From Cellulomonas phragmiteti (GTDB lineage: Bacteria; Actinomycetota; Actinomycetes; Actinomycetales; Cellulomonadaceae): DNA of 64,000 nt. Below, piece by piece: positions 8,280 through 16,532 of the stretch. The notes below the pieces were generated by a model. That model searched no databases, was not told the origin of the DNA, and saw nothing but the letters and a program-made list of their open reading frames with translations. The stretch lies in the NCBI RefSeq assembly GCF_016862775.1, contig NZ_BONP01000015.1:33106-97105 (forward strand), given 5' to 3'. How positions within the stretch are numbered: the stretch's first letter is position 1; each line of letters opens with the position of its first letter. The position numbers and the translations under genes are program-made.

Positions 8280-8483
8280 TCAGGCAGGTGCGACGTTCGA
8301 GGCCTGCGGGCCCTTGGGGCCGGCCTGCACGTCGAACTGCACGCGCTGGTTCTCCTCGAGCGAGCGGTAGCCCTGCGTCTGGATGGCCGAGTAGTGGACG
8401 AAGACGTCCGGGCCGCCGTCCTCGGGGGCGATGAAGCCGAAGCCCTTCTCAGCGTTGAACCACTTCACGATGCCAGTGGGCAC
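8280..8483 (-). CDS. Cold-shock protein (CspA family)
   Basis: The 67-residue single OB-fold protein binds single-stranded RNA and DNA as a chaperone. [12 protein letters not shown] carries RNP1 and VFVHYSAI carries RNP2; the C-terminal [13 protein letters not shown] is standard. GTG at 8483 follows GAGGAG by seven bases. The gene has about 190 bases to the next gene on the left strand, leaving room for a structured 5' leader of the type seen in csp genes, although no leader fold was worked out here. The downstream hairpin at 8213-8247 makes it a monocistronic unit. Confidence 0.95.
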   Translation of the reverse strand: MPTGIVKWFNAEKGFGFIAPEDGGPDVFVHYSAIQTQGYRSLEENQRVQFDVQAGPKGPQASNVAPA

Positions 8484-8673
8484 GTCATTCTCCTCATGCG
8501 GTTACTACGGACCCGACGACCGGGACCGGTGAATCACGGTGGTCGTCGTCCGCTCCGGAGAACGGGACAAACAAAGCACTGCGACTACGTGGTACAGCGT
8601 AGCGGCAGGGATCGCGCCAGCGCGAGGGGTTCAGCCGCACGGACCTGCACGATCCCGGGCCTGCCGGCGCGGA

Positions 8674-9159
8674 TCAGCCGATCGTGGCCGAGAGACGCAG
8701 CCGGTCGCCCAGGCTCACGTCGTCGACCCGCAGGCGCAGGCCCTGCGCGGCGGGCAGCATCTCGCCGACCAGCGGGCCCAGACGGTCCAGGTCGACCTCC
8801 ACGAGCGTCGCCCCCTCCCGGGTGTGGACGCTCGCGACGCCCGGCGGCAGCTGCGCGAGCTGCTTGCGCAGGGCGTCGGTGACGAAGCCGCTGAGGTCCA
8901 TGCGCATCACCGGGTGCGACGCGACGACCGCCAGCCCCCAGGTGCGGCCCGTGATGCCCCGGTCCTCGACGCGCACGTCGACCGGTCCGGCGAGCTTGGT
9001 CGCCATGCGCACCGCGCCGGGGACGCCCGGCAGCTCGTGCACCTTCACCTGGGCCAGCACCCGGCGGTCCTCGCCGCGGACGTCGGTCACGGCGGACGGG
9101 ATCGCGTCGGCCGCACGGGCCAGGGTCAGGGCCTCGTCGAGACCCAGGGTGAGCTCCAT
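8674..9159 (-). CDS. Hypothetical protein
   Basis: The 161-residue product has no signal peptide or membrane helix. It is rich in beta-forming stretches such as VLAQVKVHEL, PVDVRVEDRGITG and ATLVEVDLDRLGPLVG, with a conserved-looking end LRLRVDDVSLGDRLRLSATIG (given as LRLRVDDVSLG plus DRLRLSATIG). The pattern recalls lipid-binding LmeA/DUF2993 proteins, but that match is weak. The start at ATG 9159 is supported by TAGCCT ending six bases before it. Transcribed alone, divergent from the small gene at 9332. Confidence 0.6.
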   Translation of the reverse strand: MELTLGLDEALTLARAADAIPSAVTDVRGEDRRVLAQVKVHELPGVPGAVRMATKLAGPVDVRVEDRGITGRTWGLAVVASHPVMRMDLSGFVTDALRKQLAQLPPGVASVHTREGATLVEVDLDRLGPLVGEMLPAAQGLRLRVDDVSLGDRLRLSATIG

Positions 9160-9331
9160 GACGCCAGGCTACGCACCGCGGGCACCGCCGGCGCAGCAGA
9201 CGCAGCGGGCGCAGCGGCACCGTGCGCCCGTGCGCGGGGTGCAGGACGTCCGACCCTGCGGCCCACGCCCTGCGGGGGCACGATGGGTGCACCGTCCCCG
9301 CGCCACCGCGCGCCCGTCCCGGAGGTCCACC

Positions 9332-9556
9332 GTGCACCTGCAGCTGAGCAACTGGCGAGAGATGCGACCGGCCCAGCGGGCCGTCGCCGCCACCCTGGGG
9401 GCGGCGCAGGTCGCACTGACGGCGGCCGCCTACCGCGACCTGGTGAAGCGCCCGTCGGACCAGGTGAACGGGCCCAAGCTCGCGTGGGGGCTGGCGCTGC
9501 TCGTCAACTGGGCGGGGCCGTTGGCGTACTTCGCGAAGGGCCGCGTCAGCTCCTGA
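9332..9556 (+). CDS. Small membrane protein (two helices)
   Basis: This 74-residue product starts at GTG 9332, seven bases after GGAGG. Two hydrophobic segments (about 14-30 and 48-64) flank a short polar loop (KRPSDQVNGPKLAWG). The second helix with VNWAGPLAYFAKGR resembles the short PLDc_N-type membrane hairpin found as a free-standing small protein in actinobacteria. No catalytic residues are present and no partner is evident next to it. Confidence 0.65.
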   Translation: MHLQLSNWREMRPAQRAVAATLGAAQVALTAAAYRDLVKRPSDQVNGPKLAWGLALLVNWAGPLAYFAKGRVSS

Positions 9557-9583
9557 CGGCGCACGGGCCCGCCCTGCCGGCGG

Positions 9584-9880
9584 TCACACGTCGACGAGGC
9601 GCAGCCGCACGTGCACGACGTCGCCCACGGCGACCCCCGCCGCTGTGCGCACCGCCTTCTTCACCGGCAGCACGTAGGTCTCGCGCCGCTTGTCCGGGAA
9701 CAGCGACGTGCGCCACGTCGTCGCCCCCAGGCTCACCTCGACGCGCACGGAGCCGAACCCGCCCTGACGCCCGCGCGTGAGGTCGTCGACCTCGTCCGCG
9801 ACGTCGAACGGCAGCGACACGAACACCCACGAGCCGTTCTCCACCTGCCACAGGTGCACGTCGGCCTCGAACTCCGCCAC
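9584..9880 (-). CDS. DUF1905 family protein
   Basis: The 98-residue all-beta protein starts AEFEADVHLWQVENGSWVFV and ends VGDVVHVRLRLVDV. It has the DUF1905 pattern: WVFVSLP, then a GGFGSVRVEVSLGATTWRTS core, and the FPDKRRETYVLPVKKAVR stretch. These proteins are small barrels of unknown role. GTG at 9880 follows TAGCGT by six bases, giving a leaderless start. It lies ten bases after the stop of the glycosyltransferase gene transcribed in the same direction but seems to have its own promoter. Confidence 0.8.
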   Translation of the reverse strand: MAEFEADVHLWQVENGSWVFVSLPFDVADEVDDLTRGRQGGFGSVRVEVSLGATTWRTSLFPDKRRETYVLPVKKAVRTAAGVAVGDVVHVRLRLVDV

Positions 9881-9889
9881 GGCGCGACG

Positions 9890-11227
9890 CTACCGCCCAC
9901 CCCCGACAGCGGGTCGTGGTGGGTCGCCGGCCCCGGTGCGCGTGGTGCCCTCGACGGCCTCGACGACGCCCGGCAGCCCGGGCGCCGCCGCCACCTGCTC
10001 CGCCAGGCGCTGGGCCGCGGCGCGGTACGACGGGTCCGTACGGACCTCCCGGACGGCGTCGCGCACCTGGTCCGGCGTCGGCCGGTTGCCGCGCAGCCGC
10101 ACGCCCACGCCGCTCCACGCGACGCGCGCCCCCACCTCCGCCTTGTCCTCGGTGGCGCCCGCGACGACCAGCGGCACCCCGTGGGCGAGCGCCCAGTGCA
10201 CGCCCCCGTAGCCGCCGTTGGTGACCATGACGTCGGTCCGCGGCAGCAGCGCCGCGTACGGGACCATGCGCGCGGCGCGGACGTTGGCGGGCAGGGGGCC
10301 GAGCCGCTCGACCGGGGTGCCGCCGGTCGCGGCGACGACCAGCACGTCCTCCTCGGCGAGGGCGTCGACCGTCGGCCGCAGCAGCTGACCCACGTCGTCA
10401 TTGGCGACCGTGCCCTGCGTGACGTGCACGACGGTGCGCCCGTCGAGGTCGCCCCACCACGGCGGCAGCGTCCCGGGATCCACGTCGACGCTGCCCGGCC
10501 GCGGCACGCCCGCCGGCCCGACGAGCCGGAAGGCGTCACCCAGCCCGGGGCGCGGGTACTCGAACCCGGGGACCGTCAGCTGGACCGTCACGTCGGCGCT
10601 GTGCGTCCACCCGAACAGGAAGCCGCTCGGCGGACGCCCGCCCGCGTCCCGCACCGCCCGGCGGGCGGCGACCTGCGCCGGCCGCAGCGCCACCTGCTCG
10701 ACGGCGACCCGCACGAGCGCGTCGCGCACCCGCCCTCGGACGCCCGGCAGCGGCGTCAGGCCGGGGCCGAACGGCGGGACGCCCGGGTGCCGCGCCGCGG
10801 ACGGGAAGATCGACACCGCGACCGTCCGGGGCCGGTGCGCGCGGGGCCGTGACGTCACGGCGTACGCGCCCAGGAGCAGGGGCTCGAACACCAGCGTGCC
10901 CACCGTGGGGTCCAGGACCGCGTCGAGCGCCGCGACCTGCGCCCCGATCCGTCCGACGAACAGGTGCTCCAGGTCCCACCGCAGCAGCCCGATCCCGGTG
11001 CGTCCGGCCCGCTCGGGGTGGTCCGCCTCGAGGGTCCGCTCGTCGAACCCCGCGTCCGGCGGCAGGGGCACCAGCTCGGCGCCGGTCGACTCCACCTCGG
11101 CGCGGAAGCGCGCGCCGGTGAGGAACCGCACGCGGTGGCCGGCGTCGACCAGGGCGCGGGCGACGGCCAGCAGCGGGGTGACGTGGGCGTGCACGGGGCA
11201 CGCGGCGACGACGGTCGTGGGGCGCAT
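9890..11227 (-). CDS. MGT/UGT-type glycosyltransferase (GT1 superfamily)
   Basis: The 445-residue GT-B protein begins PTTVVAACPVHAHVTPLLA, the usual acceptor-domain start of macrolide and UDP-glycosyltransferases. The C-terminal donor domain includes VVHVTQGTVAN, VVAATGG, VRAARMVPYAALLPRTDVMV and TNGGYGGVHWALAHGVPLVV, which is the region that binds the nucleotide-sugar. The His-Gly usual in the HGG motif is replaced by NGGYGG. It likely glycosylates a small hydrophobic molecule such as an antibiotic or sterol; drug inactivation is one option. ATG 11227 is preceded by GGAGG. It is divergent from a TetR gene, which suggests regulation by that repressor. Confidence 0.88.
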   Translation of the reverse strand: MRPTTVVAACPVHAHVTPLLAVARALVDAGHRVRFLTGARFRAEVESTGAELVPLPPDAGFDERTLEADHPERAGRTGIGLLRWDLEHLFVGRIGAQVAALDAVLDPTVGTLVFEPLLLGAYAVTSRPRAHRPRTVAVSIFPSAARHPGVPPFGPGLTPLPGVRGRVRDALVRVAVEQVALRPAQVAARRAVRDAGGRPPSGFLFGWTHSADVTVQLTVPGFEYPRPGLGDAFRLVGPAGVPRPGSVDVDPGTLPPWWGDLDGRTVVHVTQGTVANDDVGQLLRPTVDALAEEDVLVVAATGGTPVERLGPLPANVRAARMVPYAALLPRTDVMVTNGGYGGVHWALAHGVPLVVAGATEDKAEVGARVAWSGVGVRLRGNRPTPDQVRDAVREVRTDPSYRAAAQRLAEQVAAAPGLPGVVEAVEGTTRTGAGDPPRPAVGGGR

Positions 11228-11323
11228 GCGTCCTCCGCTGGCTCGGGCCGCCCTCGGCGTCGGCACGGCCTAGGCTGTCGGCAACTGGCGGAGCCTTTCA
11301 CCACGCCGACAGGGAGGGCAACG

Positions 11324-11950
11324 GTGGCCCCTGAGACCGCACGTCCCTACCGGTCCCCGAAGCGTGCCGAGCAGGCCGCGGTCACGCGTCGCCGCGTCCT
11401 GCAGGCCGTCGCCGACGAGGTCGCGTCGGTGGGGTACGAGGCCGCCACCCTGGGGCGCATCGCGCGTCGCGCCGGGGTCTCGGTCGCGACGGTCAAGGCG
11501 CAGGGCCCCAAGCGGGAGCTGCTCGTGCGCGCCTTCGAGCTGGTGTTCGTCGGCCCCGACGAGCAGGGCGCCACGAAGTCCCCGGACCTGCCCGACGACC
11601 CGGAGGCCCTGCTGGGTCGCACGACCGGGTTCATCGCCGACGCCTACGCCCGCACCGTGCGGCTGTGGGAGGCGTTCGTCGTTGCCGCGGGCACCGACCC
11701 CGAGGTGCGCGACGAGTACGTCGCGATGACCGAGAGGCGCCGCGCCGCGATGCGCGGGCTGCTCGCCCAGCTCACCGCACGCGGGGTGCCCCGGCCGTTC
11801 GACCTCGAGCACGTGCTGGACGTCACCGAGCTGCTGTACTCCCACGAGGCCTGGCGGCGGTTCGTCGAGGAGCGCGGCTGGAGCCGCGAGCGCTGGGTCA
11901 CGTGGACGGTGGCCTCCACGCTCGCGGTGATGGGCGGGGCGCTGCCCTGA
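11324..11950 (+). CDS. TetR family transcriptional regulator
   Basis: The 208-residue protein has an N-terminal helix-turn-helix (about residues 18-62): TRRRVLQAVADEVASVGY, TLGRIARRAGVSVATV. The C-terminal helical ligand domain is divergent and ends TWTVASTLAVMGGALP. GTG 11324 follows GGGAGGG by five bases. The 96-base divergent gap to the glycosyltransferase contains a TAGGCT box at about 11271 on the + strand; no clean operator dyad was found there. It most likely controls the glycosyltransferase and itself in response to a small ligand. Confidence 0.85.
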   Translation: MAPETARPYRSPKRAEQAAVTRRRVLQAVADEVASVGYEAATLGRIARRAGVSVATVKAQGPKRELLVRAFELVFVGPDEQGATKSPDLPDDPEALLGRTTGFIADAYARTVRLWEAFVVAAGTDPEVRDEYVAMTERRRAAMRGLLAQLTARGVPRPFDLEHVLDVTELLYSHEAWRRFVEERGWSRERWVTWTVASTLAVMGGALP

Positions 11951-11966
11951 CGCTGCACGCGGGCCG

Positions 11967-12254
11967 TCACCAGGGCCGCGTGGCCCTGCCGTCCAGCCAC
12001 AGCGTGTCCGACGCGTCGCGGTGCGTCCCGGAGGTGCCGACGTGCGTGCTCGCGATCTGCGGACCCTTGGTGATGACGTGCACCATCGCCATGCCGTGCC
12101 CGCGACCCAGGCCGTAGTCCTCGGCGAGCCACGCGAGGATCGGGGCCGCCTTCGTCGACGCGTCGAACCCCCGCTCGTGCGCGAGGTCGAGCAGCCGGCG
12201 GGGCGTGAGGCCGGTCTTCTCCTCGACGGCGTCGAGGTAGGCCTGGAACGACAT
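11967..12254 (-). CDS. DUF4287 domain protein
   Basis: This 95-residue soluble protein starts SFQAYLDAVEEKTGLTPR and continues with LLDLAHERGFDASTKAAPIL, LAEDYGLGRGHGMAMVHVI. This is the short DUF4287 pattern, in which a helical domain ends in a GLGRGHAMA-type loop. ATG 12254 is chosen because AAGGAG lies seven bases before it. Function is unknown. It lies convergent with the TetR gene, with 16 bases between stops. Confidence 0.82.
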   Translation of the reverse strand: MSFQAYLDAVEEKTGLTPRRLLDLAHERGFDASTKAAPILAWLAEDYGLGRGHGMAMVHVITKGPQIASTHVGTSGTHRDASDTLWLDGRATRPW

Positions 12255-12347
12255 GAGGGCTCCTTCGGTCGGGGGCGGTACGGGGTGGACCACCGCGGGG
12301 CCGCGGAGTCACCGGGTCGTCGCGCGACGGACCGGCCTGCCGGCGGG

Positions 12348-12716
12348 TCAGCGGCGGACGGCGCCACCCGCAGCCTGCCAGGCGCCGATGCCGCCGGACA
12401 GGCTCGTGGCCTGCAGGCCGAGCGAGCGCAGCTGCCGGGCGGCGGTGCGCGACCGCATGCCGGACGCGCACATGACGACGACCGGGGCGTCGGCCCGTAG
12501 GCGGCGGGGCGCGTCGGCGACGGAGCCCAGCGGCACGTGCACGGCCTGGGGGGCGTGGCCGGTGCTCCACTCGGAGCGCTCGCGGACGTCGAGGAGGCCC
12601 GCGCCGTCGCGGACGAGCTGCACCGCGGTGGGTCCGTCGACGGTCGAGGGCAGGCCGCCGTCGTCGGAGCGACCGAGGAGGCGGGACAGAGCGGCGCGGA
12701 GGCTCGGGAAGGGCAT
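12348..12716 (-). CDS. Rhodanese-like sulfurtransferase
   Basis: The 122-residue single-domain rhodanese has LLDVRERSEWSTGHAPQAVHV and the active loop VVVMCASGMRSR, whose Cys carries the persulfide. Its C-terminus (SLGLQATSLSGGIGAWQAAG) is canonical. The start ATG 12716 follows TATCGT by seven bases. That -10 box overlaps a CsoR/CstR-type operator (12727-12742), so expression is probably induced by reactive sulfur or by copper. No csoR-like gene or transporter is visible nearby. Confidence 0.9.
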   Translation of the reverse strand: MPFPSLRAALSRLLGRSDDGGLPSTVDGPTAVQLVRDGAGLLDVRERSEWSTGHAPQAVHVPLGSVADAPRRLRADAPVVVMCASGMRSRTAARQLRSLGLQATSLSGGIGAWQAAGGAVRR

Positions 12717-12726
12717 GCGCGAGACG

Positions 12727-12742
12727 ATACCCCCCGGGGTAT
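12727..12742. promoter_or_regulatory. CsoR/CstR-type operator overlapping the rhodanese promoter
   Basis: ATACCCCCCGGGGTAT has perfect seven-base arms (ATACCCC/GGGGTAT) around CC. This is the known pattern for CsoR-family repressors, including the persulfide sensor CstR. It overlaps the -10 region. Confidence 0.7.
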
Positions 12743-12857
12743 GCGCGCGCAACGACGGGGCGCCGCCCGCCGCCCCGCGGCCCCGCGTCCGACGGGCGCG
12801 AGTTCTCCGCTAGACTCCTACCCGCAGTACGCCCGCTCACGCCGGCGTGCAGCACCA

Positions 12858-12942
12858 GGAGGATTCGCCTAGTGGCCTATGGCGCACGCTTGGAAAGCGT
12901 GTTGGGTGCAAGCCCTCGGGGGTTCGAATCCCCCATCCTCCG
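12858..12942 (+). tRNA. tRNA-Ser (anticodon GGA)
   Basis: The acceptor stem GGAGGAT pairs with ATCCTCC (12935-12941), followed by discriminator G, with no encoded CCA. The anticodon stem CACGC/GCGTG holds the loop TTGGAAA, giving anticodon GGA at 12892-12894. The T arm reads GGGGGTTCGAATCCCCC. The long variable arm (GTGTTGGGTGCAAGCCCTC region) is typical of serine tRNA. A TAGACT box at 12811-12816 may be its -10. In actinobacteria a serine tRNA near the SRP RNA and dnaX is common. Confidence 0.95.
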
Positions 12943-12947
12943 CCGTT

Positions 12948-12991
12948 CGAAGGGCCCGTGACCTGCAGCGATGTGGGTGGCGGGCCCTTCG
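12948..12991 (+). terminator. Hairpin after tRNA-Ser
   Basis: CGAAGGGCCCG pairs perfectly with CGGGCCCTTCG across 22 bases, immediately after the tRNA. Confidence 0.6.
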
Positions 12992-13066
12992 TCGTCCACG
13001 GGGCCGCGCGGCATGCGGCGGGCGCCGGGCGTCGACGACGTCGGTGGTCCGTGGTGGGGTGGTCCC

Positions 13067-13807
13067 ATGGTCGCGCGCACGGGTCCGTGGAGCACGCTGC
13101 CCGTGCGACGCGTCCAGGCCGGTGACCCCAAGCTCGACGGTGAGCGGGGCGGGGACTGGCACCTGAGGATCCCCGCCGTCCGGCACGTCCTCGAGCAGGG
13201 CTGGGACCTGGGCCCGGCCACCGTGCTGGTCGGCGACAACGGCGCGGGCAAGTCGACGCTCGTCGAGGGCATCGCCACCACCTTCGGCATGGCGGCCGAG
13301 GGCGGCTCGACGGGCTCGATGCACCGCACCCGGCCCACCGAGTCGGGGTTCGCGCACGACATCCAGCTGGTCCGCGGTGCCGGCGCGCCGCGGCGCGGGT
13401 TCTTCCTGCGGGCCGAGACGATGCACGGCTTCTACACGTACCTCGACGAGCACCCCGGGTTCGACCCGGTGTTCCACGAGATGTCGCACGGGGAGTCGTT
13501 CCTCGAGCTCATCGGCTCGCGGATGATGTACCCCGGCCTCTACGTGCTCGACGAGCCGGAGTCCGCGCTGTCGTTCACCGGCAGCCTCGCGCTGCTCAAG
13601 CACCTGCACGACCTGGTGCAGCACGACTCGCAGGTGATCCTCTCGACGCACTCGCCGCTGCTGGCGTCCCTGCCGGGCGCGACGGTCTACGAGGTGGGGG
13701 AGTGGGGGCTGCGCGAGTGCGCCTGGGAGGACCTCGACCTCGTCAGGTCGTGGCGGGCGTTCCTCGACGACCCCCACCGATACCTGCGCCACGTCCTGGC
13801 GGACTGA
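13067..13807 (+). CDS. AAA-type ATPase (RecF/ABC-like, AAA_21 group)
   Basis: The 246-residue single nucleotide-binding domain carries Walker A GDNGAGKST (about residue 57), a signature-like MSHGES, Walker B LYVLDEPESAL and an H-loop ILSTHSPLL. It lacks a coiled coil or a membrane partner, so it is not a transporter component. Such small ATPases are widespread in bacteria and are known either free-standing or as parts of defence modules; no nuclease or toxin is adjacent here. The start ATG 13067 is the first after the tRNA terminator and gives normal family length. Confidence 0.82.
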   Translation: MVARTGPWSTLPVRRVQAGDPKLDGERGGDWHLRIPAVRHVLEQGWDLGPATVLVGDNGAGKSTLVEGIATTFGMAAEGGSTGSMHRTRPTESGFAHDIQLVRGAGAPRRGFFLRAETMHGFYTYLDEHPGFDPVFHEMSHGESFLELIGSRMMYPGLYVLDEPESALSFTGSLALLKHLHDLVQHDSQVILSTHSPLLASLPGATVYEVGEWGLRECAWEDLDLVRSWRAFLDDPHRYLRHVLAD

Positions 13808-13847
13808 CGCGGCGCCCTCGTCCGGCCGGGGAGACGGGGTCAGGGGG

Positions 13848-15125
13848 TCAGGAGGTGAAGCGGGTGGCGCGCTCGCGGACGCGGCCCTCGCCCAGGCCCC
13901 CGCGGGCGTCCGGGTCCCACGTGTAGACCTCGGTGCCGGTGACGAACACGTGCTCGGCGCGGGCGGTCACGTCCAGCGGGTCGCCGGACCAGATCACGAC
14001 GTCCCCGTCGAGCCCGGGGGTCAGCGACCCCACCCGGTCGTCCAGGCCCATGAACTGCGCCGGGTTCACCGTCAGCGCGCGCAGCGCCGTGTCCCGGTCC
14101 AGCCCCTCCTTGACGGCCAGCGACGCCTGGTGGACCAGGAAGTTGATGGGTACCACCGGGTGGTCCGTGGTGATCGCGACCCGCACCCCCGCGCGCGCCA
14201 GCACACCGAGGTGCGCGATCGAGCGGTTGCGCAGCTCGACCTTCGAGCGGGACGTGAACATGGGGCCGAAGATGACCGGCACGTCGCGCTCCGCGAGCAC
14301 GTCGGCCACGGCCGCGGCGTCGGTGCCGTGGTTGATCACGAGCCGGTACCCGAACTCGTCGGCCAGGCGCAGCGCCGTGGCGATGTCGTCGGCGCGGTGG
14401 GTGTGCTGGTCCCACGCGAGCTCGCCGGCCAGCACGGCCGCGAGCGTCTCCCGGGCGAGGTCCCGGTCGAAGGGCTCACCCGTGGCGGCCGCCGCGTCAC
14501 GACGTGCCGCGTACCCCTGCGCGTCGACGAACGCCCCGCGGATCACCGCCGCGACGCCCAGGCGCGTCGACGGCAGCTTCTTCTGCTCCCCGTACACGCG
14601 CTTGGGGTTCTCGCCCAGCGCCGACTTCACGGACACGTCGTGCCGGATCACCTGCTCGTCGACCGTCCGACCGCCCCACGTCTTGATCGCCACCGTCCGC
14701 CCGCCGATCGGGTTGGCCGACCCCGGCTTGACGACTGCGGAGGTCACCCCGCCGACGAGCGCGTCGCGGAACCCCTCGTCCTCGACGTTGATGCCGTCGA
14801 TCGCCCGCAGCGCCGCGCCGTTCGGCGCCGTCCGCTCGTTGGTGTCGTCGCCGGCCCAGCCCTCGGCCTCCTCCATCACACCCATGTGGGCGTGCGCCTC
14901 GACGAACCCCGGCAGCACCCAGCGGCCCGTCGCGTCGACGACCCGGACCCCGTCGGGCACGACGACGTCCGTGCCGACGGCGGTGACCACACCGTCCTCG
15001 ACGAGCACGGTCGCGCCGTCGACCGGGGGTGAGGCGACGGGGACGACGTGGCCGCCGACGATCGCGACGGACCCGCGAGCGGTGCGGATCGGGCTGGACG
15101 GGTCGGGGCGGCTCGGGTCGGGCAT
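13848..15125 (-). CDS. Amidohydrolase, imidazolonepropionase-like
   Basis: The 425-residue metal-dependent hydrolase has the N-terminal beta sandwich start (VDGATVLVEDGVVTAVG), the metal motif VEAHAHMG, then QHTHR, LVINHGTD and ITTDHP. The end LTPGLDGDVVIWSGDPLD is canonical. The family hydrolyses cyclic amides or dipeptides, but the substrate here is not identifiable. A conserved insert with AIKTWGGRTVD and KRVYGEQKKLPSTR matches a subgroup of cytoplasmic proteins found widely in actinobacteria and clostridia. ATG 15125 is chosen; CATGAT lies six bases before. Convergent with the ATPase gene. Confidence 0.88.
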   Translation of the reverse strand: MPDPSRPDPSSPIRTARGSVAIVGGHVVPVASPPVDGATVLVEDGVVTAVGTDVVVPDGVRVVDATGRWVLPGFVEAHAHMGVMEEAEGWAGDDTNERTAPNGAALRAIDGINVEDEGFRDALVGGVTSAVVKPGSANPIGGRTVAIKTWGGRTVDEQVIRHDVSVKSALGENPKRVYGEQKKLPSTRLGVAAVIRGAFVDAQGYAARRDAAAATGEPFDRDLARETLAAVLAGELAWDQHTHRADDIATALRLADEFGYRLVINHGTDAAAVADVLAERDVPVIFGPMFTSRSKVELRNRSIAHLGVLARAGVRVAITTDHPVVPINFLVHQASLAVKEGLDRDTALRALTVNPAQFMGLDDRVGSLTPGLDGDVVIWSGDPLDVTARAEHVFVTGTEVYTWDPDARGGLGEGRVRERATRFTS

Positions 15126-15292
15126 GGCGCCATCATGGCGCGCACCGGCCGGGGAGCGCCCGCGGTCCGCGCCGCGCGTCGCGACGTGCGTGCACCCTGC
15201 TGCCGGCGGGCACGTGTGAGGGGAGCGTGCAGGTCCGTCCCGCGGCAGCCGGACGGATGTCCGGATCGTCCCGCCATGGCTAGCGTGGTCCC

Positions 15293-16252
15293 ATGACCCA
15301 GGACCCGTCGCAGACCTCCGAGGACCGCCCGCCGCACGGCGCCCGACCCGCGCCCGACGCGACGTCCCGGCGCCTGCTGGACGACTGGGACGTCGAGACG
15401 TGGCGCAGCCCGCTCGCGGGTGTCGCGGTCGGTGTCCTGACGCTCCCCGCCGTGGCGATGGCGCTCGTCGGCCTGCTGGTGCTGGCCGTGCAGGGCACGG
15501 CGACCTGGCTGCTCGTCACGCTGGCGGCCCTCGTCACCACGGCCCTCGGGGTGCTCGGCGCGGTCGTCGGTCTGCGCCGCGGTCACCGCGGGGTCGTGCA
15601 CCGGCTGGCCGTCCTGGCCGTGGTGTGGGGGGTCGTCGTGACGGTCGCGGGCGTGGTGGTCGCGCTGTCGCTCGACGCCGACGAGCGCGTCGGGGTCGCG
15701 GTCCTGCTGGTCCTCGGCGGCACGTACACCGTGGTCGTCGGCCTGGGGCTGTGGGGTGCCTCGCGGCTCATGGCGGCGCCCGCCGGTGCCGACGCGCACG
15801 GCGGGAGCGACGGCGCCGCGGACCCGTCGCCGCGCACGGGCGCGTCGCCCACGGTCGGCGAGGCCACGACGCCCGCGGCGGCCTCCGACGACGACGCCCT
15901 GGCCGACTGGCCCGAGTGGGGCGGCGACGCCGCGCCCGGCAGCGACCCCGCGCCCGGCAGCGAGCCTGCGCGCGGCGGCGACCTGTCCCGCCCCGGCCCC
16001 GCCCCGCTGGAGGCGGCCCCGGTGCGTCACGACGTCGAGGACGTCGTCGACGCGGACGTCGTGGAGCCGCCGACCGCGGCGCCCCGCACGGCACGCTCGT
16101 CGGCACCGAGCCCGGCGCGGCGCAGCGTCACGTCCAGCAGCCCCGCCCGCCCGCGGCGCACCGCGCCGGCCGGCCCGGCCACCGAGCGCATCGCCCGGCA
16201 GGACGGCGACGACGGCCCGCCGACGCAGCGCATCCCGCCCGTGGCCTACTGA
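15293..16252 (+). CDS. Membrane protein with disordered C-terminal tail
   Basis: The 319-residue protein has a short cytoplasmic segment and four probable transmembrane helices (about 38-160; two are LTLPAVAMALVGLLVLAV and VVWGVVVTVAGVVVAL). A long Ala/Pro/Asp/Arg-rich tail with repeats of PGSDPAPGSEPAR type follows and ends in TERIARQDGDDGPPTQRI. Thr-Glu/Gln-Arg-Ile motifs in such tails are common phosphorylation sites of actinobacterial Ser/Thr kinases, but this is inference. A TAGCGT box ends six bases before ATG 15293, so the mRNA is likely leaderless. Confidence 0.68.
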   Translation: MTQDPSQTSEDRPPHGARPAPDATSRRLLDDWDVETWRSPLAGVAVGVLTLPAVAMALVGLLVLAVQGTATWLLVTLAALVTTALGVLGAVVGLRRGHRGVVHRLAVLAVVWGVVVTVAGVVVALSLDADERVGVAVLLVLGGTYTVVVGLGLWGASRLMAAPAGADAHGGSDGAADPSPRTGASPTVGEATTPAAASDDDALADWPEWGGDAAPGSDPAPGSEPARGGDLSRPGPAPLEAAPVRHDVEDVVDADVVEPPTAAPRTARSSAPSPARRSVTSSSPARPRRTAPAGPATERIARQDGDDGPPTQRIPPVAY

Positions 16253-16287
16253 GCCGACGCGCTGCACGACCGCCCCGCCACCTGCGT

Positions 16288-16293
16288 TAAGGT
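16288..16293 (+). promoter_or_regulatory. -10 box of the SRP RNA gene
   Basis: TAAGGT lies seven bases before the expected 5' end of the SRP RNA. Confidence 0.5.
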
Positions 16294-16300
16294 GGTGCGC

Positions 16301-16390
16301 AGACCCCTCGTACGGCGTCATCTCGCTGAACTCCCCCAGGGCCGGAAGGCAGCAAGGGCAGGCGAGCTCTGGCGGGTGTGCGGGGGGTCC
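16301..16390 (+). ncRNA. ffs: Signal recognition particle RNA (small bacterial type)
   Basis: The roughly 90-base RNA has the conserved apical domain IV: CAGGGCCGGAAGGCAGCAAG with the GGAA tetraloop and the symmetric and asymmetric loops bound by Ffh. The terminal helix is GACCCC paired with GGGGTC. It works with Ffh and FtsY in cotranslational targeting. Its position just upstream of dnaX, with tRNA-Ser further upstream, matches the order seen in many actinobacteria, although here an ABC pair is inserted between. Confidence 0.95.
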
Positions 16391-16532
16391 TTGCATGCCC
16401 GCGGACGACGCGGAGTGCGACCGGGGGCGGGTCCGCCGGCGTGCGGCGTCCGCCCCGGGTCGCAGGCGGTGCGGGCGGCGACGGGCCCCACGCGGGACGC
16501 GCGCGGCACGCACCCGGCCGGACGATCGACGC

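Noticed and set aside
13067..13807. Anti-phage defence ATPase
   Set aside because: Only the single ATPase is present, without nuclease, reverse transcriptase or toxin partner, so a defence role is not supported.
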